From assembly GCA_903821255.1 (NCBI GenBank), contig CAIJKT010000657.1:1-10157 (forward strand): 10,157 nucleotides of DNA, given 5' to 3'. Below the pieces are notes generated by a model. The model was not told the DNA's origin and ran no database searches. It was given only the letters and a program-made list of their open reading frames with translations. A program made the position numbers and the translations under genes. This DNA is from an uncultured Lentisphaeria bacterium (lineage in GTDB: Bacteria > Verrucomicrobiota > Lentisphaeria > Victivallales > Victivallaceae). Below are positions 1-6,691 of this stretch, piece by piece (within the stretch, counting starts at the first letter, position 1; each line of letters starts with the position of its first letter).

Positions 1-69
1 AGTGGAATTTCCAAATGCAGCACTTAACCATAGACCTTGCATAATATTAACTTATCGATGACTTTTACA
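1..69. other. Left-edge stretch without a callable gene
   Basis: This short AT-rich stretch lies downstream of the GntR-type regulator gene. Two plus-strand frames are open from the window edge and end at 44 and 61, so the tail of a plus-strand gene could be present. A minus-strand ATG near position 41 opens a frame of 14 codons that runs off the edge, without a recognisable Shine-Dalgarno sequence. None of these gives a peptide I recognise. I see no hairpin followed by a T-run that would serve as a terminator for the regulator gene. Confidence 0.3.
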
Positions 70-1053
70 TCAGGTATCACCATGACGGATTTCGGGATCA
101 ATATATTCCTGCCGGCGCTGCGCAGGGCCTTTAATTATTAGCTGAAGCTGAATCAATGCCTGTCTGGATAATTTATCAAAGTCCTGAATTATTGATGTGA
201 CTGCGATACCCCACACATGTGTCTCTTCTGTATTGTCAAAATCGACATAATAAATGTCTTTTTTCCAGCGTAATTTATGGTTCAACACCCATTGGACAAC
301 CGCGCCGGTATCGTGCCAATGGTCTGCAAAAATCAGCAGCGGCAGAGAGCTGGAAACTTTTATATTCTTTTCCAGCTCAGTAATCTTGCCTTTAAAATCC
401 GGCGGCATGGGAATAATTTCATAAAAACGCTTTGCGTTCCGGCAGGCGGCAATGAAGCCTTCCGCTCTTTTACCGGCTACAAAACGGTTGGCATGGGTTG
501 CTGACAACAAATATGGCGTCGCCGAAGGCAATGCGGCAAGTCTTTCCGCCACCAGCTTTGCAAAGCAATTCTGGTGATCCGTCGTCACAAAATTGCACTC
601 AGGGACGGCACGGTTAATGATGGTTCCCGGCAGGTTCTTCTGGCTGTCGATAATCCGCGGAATGTGTTCCTCTTCGGGATGGGACCATAAAATACCGTCA
701 AAATTATTTAATTTGGCGATTCCTGTCCCGGACCCCAGCGCCTCCTCGTATGAAATGTATTTCAGTAGACAATTGGGGGCTGCCGGAATATGACGCATGA
801 GCCATTCCGGGGCAACATAGGCAATGCGGTAACACTGCGAAGTGTTGATCACAACGCTGCCGGCGCCGCGCCTGGCGGTAATCAACTTTTTTTCGACAAG
901 AATATCAACCGCACGGTTGACCGTGGTGCGGGTAACTTTAAACCGTCCCGCCAGTTCTGTCCGCGTCGGGAACAAATCCCCTTCCGAGTAAGTTCCTGAC
1001 TCGATTTCAGCAGCAAGCTCCATGGCGATCTGGCGGTAGCGTTCGAGTTTCAA
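70..1053 (-). CDS. GntR-family transcriptional regulator with LacI-type sugar-binding effector domain
   Basis: This is a predicted DNA-binding repressor of 327 residues. Residues 5-69 are a winged helix-turn-helix of the GntR type: YRQIAMELAAEIESG, then FPTRTELAGRF, the recognition helix VTRTTVNRAV and the wing RRGAGSVVI. Residues 76-300 resemble the LacI/periplasmic-binding fold, with a FDGILW strand, a VTTDH segment and a GKRAEGFIAA segment, where LacI proteins have DN and R-x-x-Gf. This architecture matches the AraR-like GntR subgroup, which respond to sugars. The start is TTG, chosen because AGAGG sits 9 nt upstream and the wHTH consensus begins at once; no ATG fits. The gene diverges from the UroD-like/GH2 operon across a 156-bp gap with palindromic repeats, so it probably represses that operon and perhaps itself. 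The inducer cannot be read from sequence. Confidence 0.9.
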   Translation of the reverse strand: MKLERYRQIAMELAAEIESGTYSEGDLFPTRTELAGRFKVTRTTVNRAVDILVEKKLITARRGAGSVVINTSQCYRIAYVAPEWLMRHIPAAPNCLLKYISYEEALGSGTGIAKLNNFDGILWSHPEEEHIPRIIDSQKNLPGTIINRAVPECNFVTTDHQNCFAKLVAERLAALPSATPYLLSATHANRFVAGKRAEGFIAACRNAKRFYEIIPMPPDFKGKITELEKNIKVSSSLPLLIFADHWHDTGAVVQWVLNHKLRWKKDIYYVDFDNTEETHVWGIAVTSIIQDFDKLSRQALIQLQLIIKGPAQRRQEYIDPEIRHGDT

Positions 1054-1082
1054 GATGCGATGCCTCTTTCGTTGTTTTTCTT

Positions 1083-1111
1083 AAAATAACCCTTAAACAG
1101 GTATTTTTCAA
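1083..1111 (-). promoter_or_regulatory. Putative sigma-70 promoter of the GntR-type regulator gene
   Basis: Read on the minus strand, TTGAAA (1106-1111) is followed by a 17-bp spacer and TATTTT (1083-1088). The predicted transcript starts near 1076 and gives a short leader holding the AGAGG ribosome site before the TTG start codon at 1053. The -35 box is back to back with the -35 box of the divergent operon promoter, one base away. Both could therefore be affected by one regulator bound between or beside them. The -10 match is moderate. Confidence 0.5.
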
Positions 1112-1112
1112 T

Positions 1113-1141
1113 TTGACAAAAGACTATTATTATACTATAAT
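1113..1141 (+). promoter_or_regulatory. Consensus sigma-70 promoter for the UroD-like/GH2 operon
   Basis: TTGACA (1113-1118), a 17-bp spacer and TATAAT (1136-1141) match the housekeeping consensus at every position. Transcription would start near 1148, about 62 bp before the ATG at 1210. So strong an unregulated promoter would be unusual for a catabolic operon, which fits control by a repressor. One AAAGACTA repeat lies within the spacer and the 20-bp palindrome covers the predicted start site. Confidence 0.8.
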
Positions 1142-1210
1142 TAATTAAAAGACTACTCTTTTAAAAATTTTCCGGCAATCAGGATACTAAAACAGAAGAA
1201 TTAAAGACTA
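1119..1210 (+). promoter_or_regulatory. Putative operator: three AAAGACTA direct repeats and a 20-bp palindrome
   Basis: AAAGACTA occurs at 1119-1126, 1148-1155 and 1203-1210. The middle copy is part of a palindrome at 1145-1164 with perfect 8-bp arms, TTAAAAGA and TCTTTTAA, around a CTAC spacer. The first copy is inside the promoter spacer, the second at the predicted transcription start, and the third ends on the A of the start codon of the UroD-like gene. These are positions where a bound repressor would block transcription. The adjacent GntR-type regulator is the natural candidate to bind here; that is inference from position. Confidence 0.55.
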
Positions 1211-2361
1211 TGGTTTTAAAAAATGATAACCACAAATATCTGCTTGACAAATTGGAGACCGCCATTGATTTAGAGCATGTTGCCAGGACTGAACAGTTGC
1301 AGAATGATTTATGGAATGGCGGGAAATTGCCCTATCTGCCTTGCGTTATCAGCCTTAACCATCTGACGCTCAGTGACTGGCCCGGCTATACCTTCACCGA
1401 GTGCTGGGATGATGTGGAAAAAAACATAATCAATTCACTGGGCTGGGTCTACAGCGGAGCCCTGCTGAAAGATGACCGGTTGTATCAAATCCGTCCGGAA
1501 TACGGGGTCGTTAATGTCCCGGAACTTTTCGGCATCGAATCGATTGTCTCCAATGAAGGGAAGTCCATGTCTGAGGGGCTGAATGACCGCGACAAGCTGA
1601 AACGCCTGATTGATGCGGGGATGCCTGATTTTGCTTCCTGCAAGCACACACAGAAGATAATCGAATATCAGGATACTGCCGGGGAATTGTTGCGCGGTTA
1701 TGAAAAGCTGTCGCAGGCTGTTCACTTCACCCTGCCCGATACTCAGGGTCCGTTTGATTTGGCCTGCCTGATCTGGGGATCAGATATTTTTCTGGGATTG
1801 TATGATGAACCGGAATTGCTTGAACAGTTAATGGAACTGGTAACTCAGACATTTGTTGAATATAACCAATATCACCAAAAGCGAATGGGAGTTCCTGCAG
1901 ACTCCGGATACCATATTGCCGGGCTGAAACTGGTTAACGGCGGAGTCCGGATTTGCGATGATTCGGCGACTTTGATTTCCCAGGAGATGTATGCCAGTCA
2001 AGTTGCCCCGTACAACGTCCGGGCGTTTGCGCCTTTCACCGGCGGCTGGCTGCACTATTGCGGCGACGGCAGCCGGCTGCTGCCGACCATGCTCAATGAT
2101 ATTTCCGGAGTACATGCCATTCACCTGGGCAATCCGGATATGCACAATTTCCGGCAACTGGTAAAAGATACGGCGGAAAGAGAGATTGTGCTGTTCTGGA
2201 GCGGAGCGCTTGAAGAGCTGCCGGCGGCGCTCCTGGAATCACCAGCCGCCAGATTGCTGGTATTACTCGAAAACCGTTACGCGCCCGATAGTCTTGATGA
2301 CGCCAGATGGCGGCTTGAACAGGTAAGAAACGGTTTGCCGGTGCCAAAGAAAAACTGGTAA
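1210..2361 (+). CDS. Uroporphyrinogen decarboxylase-superfamily protein, not HemE (possible methyltransferase-like)
   Basis: The 383-residue product looks like a member of the UroD/COG0407 superfamily of TIM-barrel proteins. Supporting segments are DTQGPFDLACLIWG (177-190), the CDDSATLIS segment (249-257), the HYCGDG turn (282-287) and a GVHAIHLGNP strand (300-309). True HemE enzymes carry an N-terminal RQAGRY arginine motif, which is absent, so haem synthesis is unlikely. The superfamily also contains corrinoid-dependent methyltransferases (MtaA/MtbA type) with a His-x-Cys...Cys zinc site. Here H282 and C284 are present, but no cysteine follows C284, so the site is incomplete. The start ATG follows an AT-rich leader with only a weak AGAAG ribosome site. 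It is the first gene of an operon, 28 nt before the GH2 gene. A role linked to the glycoside substrate is inferred; the reaction is unknown. Confidence 0.75.
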   Translation: MVLKNDNHKYLLDKLETAIDLEHVARTEQLQNDLWNGGKLPYLPCVISLNHLTLSDWPGYTFTECWDDVEKNIINSLGWVYSGALLKDDRLYQIRPEYGVVNVPELFGIESIVSNEGKSMSEGLNDRDKLKRLIDAGMPDFASCKHTQKIIEYQDTAGELLRGYEKLSQAVHFTLPDTQGPFDLACLIWGSDIFLGLYDEPELLEQLMELVTQTFVEYNQYHQKRMGVPADSGYHIAGLKLVNGGVRICDDSATLISQEMYASQVAPYNVRAFAPFTGGWLHYCGDGSRLLPTMLNDISGVHAIHLGNPDMHNFRQLVKDTAEREIVLFWSGALEELPAALLESPAARLLVLLENRYAPDSLDDARWRLEQVRNGLPVPKKNW

Positions 2362-2389
2362 AATATAATAAATGAGGATGCTGTAGTAA

Positions 2390-4831
2390 ATGAACAATAT
2401 TTTTGTAAGAAGCAATACCGCTAAGGGAACCGTTACGGCTTATTTTCCGTCTCAGCCGGGAAATCTGTCTATCGCTGATTCTGAGGGAACTATCGTCGCG
2501 GCTCCGGTCATCAGTCAATCCACCACCGCCGGCGAGTCCGTTATTGTGCTTGATGCCGGGAAATTGGCGATGTGGACGCCGGAAGATCCTGTCCTTTATT
2601 TCCTGAAGGCTGGAAGCGAAACACTCCGTTTCGGTTATGGCGATATTGCTCCAGATTCAGATAAAGTTCTCGTCAACGGTGCGCCGTTTTATTTCCGGGG
2701 ATACATCCGCGGGATTGTCGCCCATGATCATCCTAACCTCACCGGACTGTCGGAACGGGAATTTTACCGGAAGAACATTCTTCAGGCAAAAAAATACGGT
2801 TTCAATCTGGTGCGGTTTCACAGTACGATTCCGGACGAAGAGTTTGTCACCCAGGCTGATGAACTCGGGCTTTTCGTGCATATTGAAGTCGGCTATAATT
2901 ATGAGTTTGACGACAAAGGCCGCAAGAAGAAGATTGTCATGGATGTGGACAGATGGCGCGATACCATCATCAAGTTCCGCAATCACCCGTCGCTGGCGAT
3001 TTTCTGCCTGGGCAATGAAATGCACAATTCCGGGAGTATGCCGGAAGTGCATGAAATGTACCGGATCGGCCGCGAGCTGGCGCCGCACAAACTGATTATG
3101 GACAATACCGGCTGGGGTGAGTTTGACCGGAACAGCGCGGATGTTTTCACGCAGCATATCGCCTATTATTTCCCGTTCAAGCATCATCAGGAGATGTTCA
3201 ACCAGGATTTCTGCTGGAAAATGAACGGTTCGATGTACCGTTTTCCGCTGTCGGAACAAAAGGAATTTACGCATGGCGCAATGAGCGTCCGGCGCGTGCT
3301 AAATCCGGTACGCCCGGTCATGGCGCATGAATGCATTCACTATACCGACATCCCTGATTACGCCGCGCTGAACCGGGAGTTTGATGATTTCCGCCGGAAG
3401 GCCGGACCCGGATATCTGGGAAAGAGCAATATTCAAAAACCGCGCTATATGACCGATCTGCCGGCGCTGATTGCCGCTAAAAAACTGGAAGAGAAAATGC
3501 CGGATTATATTCTGGCTTCACAGCATTTCAAAAAATTGGGCATGAAAATCTATCTTGAACGCCTGCGCCTCTCCACTAAACTCTGTGGCTATGAAATGCT
3601 GCAATTTTCGGATTGTCTGAAATACGAAAATAAGAACGGGATTGTCGATTGCTTTGATAATGATAAATTCATTGACGCCGGATGGTTCCGCAATTTCAAT
3701 TCCGACCGGGTAATTCTTGCCGGTTTCCCAAAAGATAATTTTGCCTGCCTGGAGGAATTCGATGTCGGCATTTATCTCTCGAATTTCTGTACATCAGACC
3801 CCGGCGGCTGCACCCTGAAGCTGTATCTTGCAGCCGACGGCAAATCAGCGGAACTGATATATTCCGGAGACAAATTCATGCCGGTCGAAGGACTCTCCAA
3901 ACTGGTCGAAATAAGATTGCAGATGGAGTGCCTGGAAGGCAGGGCTGCCGCATATACGCTGGAAGCGGAATTCAGCAATTGCAACCGGCAGTGGCGCAAT
4001 CAATGGCAGTTCCGGGTATATCCGGCGGCGACGTTGCCGGTAATGCCGGAAATCAGAATTGCTGAAAAGGAATTGGAAGACTTTTTGCGCCGCACCGGTT
4101 CAGATGCACGACTGGACAGCAGCATGGTCTTTACCGATGTTCTGGATGATTCAGTCCTTCAAGACCTTGAAGCAGGAAAAACGGTGATTCTGAATTATCA
4201 CCGCGACCGCAAGGCCAGTCAGTATTATCTGCCGGGAACGCTGGACCGTTTCAAGCCGTGCATATGGGACCGCGGCAGCAATCTTGGCGGAATCGTAACG
4301 GCGGATTTCTTTCAGCAGGCGATGGGCTCAGGCCGCTATTTCGACTTGAATTACTATTACCTGGTCGAAGGCGGCTACAAAATAAATCTTGATCATTTTC
4401 CTTTCCGGGTCAACGAGTTAATTCTGGGCGTGGACAAACCTGTGCGCGACCGCATGAAAGGGTTGATTCACGGGATTAAAGATTTTCTGCCCGACGATAC
4501 GCTGCGCAATTTTTCCTATCTGTTCAGTCTGAAAGCCGGGAAAGGCAATCTAGTCGTCTGTACTTTCAATTTTTCTCATGTCAATTCAGATCCGGCAACT
4601 GCCTGCGCGGTTTGCGCCCTGATTGACCATGCAGCGGAACTGGCTACCGGCAATACCATGGAACTGTCCGAGCTAAAAGCATACATGGTTAAATCCACAC
4701 AGGCCGGCATCATTAAGGAAGATGTCATGAACCACTTCTGGGAAATCGACAATAAACCGGTGGAAGATACGCTTTTCTGGGAAGAGGCGCAAGTTGATCT
4801 GAGCAGAATGGCATCCACGGAAAAGCAGTAA
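2390..4831 (+). CDS. Glycoside hydrolase family 2-type beta-glycosidase (beta-galactosidase/glucuronidase-like)
   Basis: This 813-residue product is a predicted retaining beta-glycosidase. Residues 1-86 look like the immunoglobulin-like beta-sandwich that precedes GH2 barrels, with WTPEDPVLY at 62-70. The TIM barrel runs from about 92 to 420: NGAPFYFRGYIRG, FNLVRFH (138-144), then GNEMHN, where E210 is the expected acid/base, and PVMAHECIHY, where E314 is the expected nucleophile. Both catalytic glutamates are present with usual spacing. Residues 455-545 look like a further beta-sandwich. Residues 555-750 resemble a GATase-like/trimerisation fold, ending in KAGKGNLVVCTFNF (715-728). The N-terminal sugar-binding jelly-roll of typical GH2 enzymes is missing. 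TAG and TAA lie directly before the ATG, so the protein cannot start earlier in this frame. GAGG lies 12 nt upstream. There is no signal peptide, so it is probably cytoplasmic. The substrate is unassigned. Confidence 0.85.
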   Translation: MNNIFVRSNTAKGTVTAYFPSQPGNLSIADSEGTIVAAPVISQSTTAGESVIVLDAGKLAMWTPEDPVLYFLKAGSETLRFGYGDIAPDSDKVLVNGAPFYFRGYIRGIVAHDHPNLTGLSEREFYRKNILQAKKYGFNLVRFHSTIPDEEFVTQADELGLFVHIEVGYNYEFDDKGRKKKIVMDVDRWRDTIIKFRNHPSLAIFCLGNEMHNSGSMPEVHEMYRIGRELAPHKLIMDNTGWGEFDRNSADVFTQHIAYYFPFKHHQEMFNQDFCWKMNGSMYRFPLSEQKEFTHGAMSVRRVLNPVRPVMAHECIHYTDIPDYAALNREFDDFRRKAGPGYLGKSNIQKPRYMTDLPALIAAKKLEEKMPDYILASQHFKKLGMKIYLERLRLSTKLCGYEMLQFSDCLKYENKNGIVDCFDNDKFIDAGWFRNFNSDRVILAGFPKDNFACLEEFDVGIYLSNFCTSDPGGCTLKLYLAADGKSAELIYSGDKFMPVEGLSKLVEIRLQMECLEGRAAAYTLEAEFSNCNRQWRNQWQFRVYPAATLPVMPEIRIAEKELEDFLRRTGSDARLDSSMVFTDVLDDSVLQDLEAGKTVILNYHRDRKASQYYLPGTLDRFKPCIWDRGSNLGGIVTADFFQQAMGSGRYFDLNYYYLVEGGYKINLDHFPFRVNELILGVDKPVRDRMKGLIHGIKDFLPDDTLRNFSYLFSLKAGKGNLVVCTFNFSHVNSDPATACAVCALIDHAAELATGNTMELSELKAYMVKSTQAGIIKEDVMNHFWEIDNKPVEDTLFWEEAQVDLSRMASTEKQ

Positions 4832-4976
4832 TACCGATTCGCAATCTTACAGTAATTCCTCTATCTGAGTCCAAAATGTACAGGTGGAACTATTGCCCTG
4901 GTTTTACTTTGTGAAAATTCATAATTCCGGTTCACTGTGTTCTGGAAAAAACTCAAAACCGATATACTTTAACAGA

Positions 4977-5849
4977 ATGGACATAGAGATTCAAAACGAC
5001 ATAAAATATCTGGTGATCGGAGATCCGGTCGCGCATTCGCTGTCTCCGCAAATGCAGAATGCAGCCTTCGAAGCGCTCGGACTCGGACATCCTTATGCCA
5101 AACTCCGGGTCAGTACCGAAGACTTCCCGGAATTCATAAAATTTGCCAGAGCAAGTCTTTCAGGGTTCAACATCACGGTTCCGCACAAGAAGACAATCAT
5201 TCCGTATCTTGATTCAATGTCCGGAGAAGCCGGGCTGGCGGAAAGCGTCAACACCGTTACTATCGCGGACGGTAAACTTCACGGGGATTCCACCGACGGG
5301 TTCGGACTGGCATCCGCCCTGGCGGACGCCTTCGGACTGCAAGTCAAAGACGGCAGTTTCTTTTTCATCGGCTGCGGCGGTGCCGTGCAGGCGGCCGCGT
5401 TCCATTTTGCCATACGCGGAGTCAGAAACCTGTTCTTCGCCAATCGCAGTCTTGAAAAAGTCGCGGAACTGGCTGGAAAGCTTCATGAGAAATTTCCGGG
5501 CGGACATTACGAATTCTGTGGACTGGACGATGTGGAAAAAATAAAGTTCTTCATCAGCAGTTCAGAAGCGGCAATTCAAGGCACCAGCCTGGGACTGAAA
5601 CCGGACGACCCCATGCCGCTGCCGCCGGAACTGCTGAAAGACATCTGCTTTTACGATACTATTTATAAAAAGACGCCGCTGCTGCGATATGCCGAAACCG
5701 CCGGCCTCAGAACCGCCGACGGCAGAACCATGCTGCTCCATCAGGGCGCAAAGTCGTTTGAAATCTGGACCGGCAGGCAGGCTCCGGTCGAAATAATGCG
5801 CCATGCGCTGGAACAGGCGGTAACCGCCGGAAACGGAGAGAAGAAATGA
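4977..5849 (+). CDS. aroE: Shikimate dehydrogenase (NADP+)
   Basis: This enzyme reduces 3-dehydroshikimate to shikimate in the cytoplasm, step four of the shikimate pathway. The 290-residue length is normal for the family. The substrate domain has SLSP (S21, S23), NITVPHKK with N65, T67 and catalytic K71, N92, and catalytic D107 in the GDSTDG segment. The NADP domain has the GCGGAV loop (132-137) and the NRS motif (156-158) typical of NADP preference. The C-terminal MLLHQGAKSFEIWTG carries the family glutamine (Q256). The frame is open back to a GTG at 4884, but the extra 31 residues do not resemble AroE, whose domain begins right after the ATG at 4977; I chose that ATG. No good Shine-Dalgarno precedes it. 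The last 4 bp overlap the prepilin peptidase gene. Confidence 0.93.
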   Translation: MDIEIQNDIKYLVIGDPVAHSLSPQMQNAAFEALGLGHPYAKLRVSTEDFPEFIKFARASLSGFNITVPHKKTIIPYLDSMSGEAGLAESVNTVTIADGKLHGDSTDGFGLASALADAFGLQVKDGSFFFIGCGGAVQAAAFHFAIRGVRNLFFANRSLEKVAELAGKLHEKFPGGHYEFCGLDDVEKIKFFISSSEAAIQGTSLGLKPDDPMPLPPELLKDICFYDTIYKKTPLLRYAETAGLRTADGRTMLLHQGAKSFEIWTGRQAPVEIMRHALEQAVTAGNGEKK

Positions 5850-6691
5850 ACGAATACCCCTATCCCTTCTCGCCGGACGTCATGCCGCTGTGGCACATCA
5901 TGGTGTTTGTGATCGGGGCCTGCATCGGAAGCTTTCTTAACGTCTGCATCTGGCGCATCCCGCGGGACGAGTCCATTGTCACGGCTCCGTCGCATTGTCC
6001 GAAATGCGGACACGATATCGCATGGTATGAAAATATTCCGCTGCTGAGCTGGGTTGTGCTGAACGGCAAATGCAGCAAATGCAAAGCGCCGATAACATTC
6101 AGGTATTTTTGCGTGGAACTGCTGACGGCGGTGCTGTTCTATATCCTTTTCTATAAAGTAACTTTCGACCACCAGCCGCTAAGCATTTTAATCGTTTATT
6201 TTGGCGTCACCATGCTGATCGTCACCACAATTTTTATTGATATCGAGCATTTTCTGATTCCGGATAAAACGACTTATCCGGTCATACTGCTGGGGCTGGC
6301 GGCGTCATTGATATTCCCGGAGATATGGGGCGTTTCCACAACCAGGCTCCACTCATTCATCTTTTCCGCTGCCGGCCTGCTGATCGGCGGCGGTATTATG
6401 GCGCTGATGGCGATTTTCGGCAAAATGCTGTTCAAGGTTGAAGCGCTGGGCTGGGGGGATGTAAAATACATCGCCGCGGTCGGGGCCTGTCTCGGTTTGA
6501 AAGCCTGCTTTTTCTCCGTCCTTTTCGGATCGCTTACCGGCGCTGTCGCCGGCGTCGGAATCATGTTTTTCAAGCACCGCAATTTAAAAACGGCGATTCC
6601 CTTCGGACCGTTTCTTGCTGCCGGAACATTTATATGGATGTTCTACGGAGAGCGTCTGACGGTTTTGTATCTGCAACTGCTCCGCCATTAA
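5846..6691 (+). CDS. pilD: Type IV prepilin peptidase / N-methyltransferase (A24 family)
   Basis: This inner-membrane aspartic protease removes the leader of type IV prepilins and type II secretion pseudopilins, and methylates the new N-terminus. The 281 residues contain the N-terminal GSFLNVCIWRIPR segment (28-40) and a cytoplasmic zinc domain with four cysteines, CPKC (51, 54) and CSKC (76, 79), as in the bifunctional enzymes. Several hydrophobic membrane segments follow. The catalytic aspartates are D132 in IDIEHFLIPD and D205 in GWGDVK, and the family's FGPF signature is at 253-256. All key residues are intact. The ATG overlaps the aroE stop (ATGA), with GGAG 7 nt upstream inside aroE, so translation is probably coupled. 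No pilin or secretion genes are in view, so its substrates are encoded elsewhere. Its 3' end overlaps the convergent kinase gene. Confidence 0.92.
   Translation: MNEYPYPFSPDVMPLWHIMVFVIGACIGSFLNVCIWRIPRDESIVTAPSHCPKCGHDIAWYENIPLLSWVVLNGKCSKCKAPITFRYFCVELLTAVLFYILFYKVTFDHQPLSILIVYFGVTMLIVTTIFIDIEHFLIPDKTTYPVILLGLAASLIFPEIWGVSTTRLHSFIFSAAGLLIGGGIMALMAIFGKMLFKVEALGWGDVKYIAAVGACLGLKACFFSVLFGSLTGAVAGVGIMFFKHRNLKTAIPFGPFLAAGTFIWMFYGERLTVLYLQLLRH

Noticed and set aside
1210..2361. Assignment of the UroD-like protein as HemE (haem biosynthesis)
   Set aside because: The N-terminal RQAGRY motif of HemE is absent and the operon context is glycoside use, not haem synthesis.
2093..2518. Minus-strand open frame of 141 codons spanning the UroD-like/GH2 gap
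   Set aside because: It is shadow coding of two well-supported genes and has no family resemblance.
2657..3274. Long minus-strand open frame of 205 codons opposite the GH2-type gene
   Set aside because: It lies wholly inside the catalytic barrel coding region, gives no recognisable protein, and is explained by antisense codon bias of the GC-rich third positions.
4911..4935. Possible hairpin GTGAA...TTCAC downstream of the GH2-type gene
   Set aside because: Arms are only 5 bp with a 15-nt loop and no T-run follows, so it is not a credible terminator.
4884..4976. GTG-initiated extension of aroE by 31 codons
   Set aside because: The extra residues do not resemble the AroE N-terminus, no ribosome site precedes the GTG, and the family domain starts directly after the ATG at 4977.
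5741..6172. Minus-strand open frame of 143 codons across the aroE-prepilin peptidase junction
   Set aside because: Both plus-strand genes are complete with all catalytic residues; the antisense frame has low-complexity, unrecognisable content.
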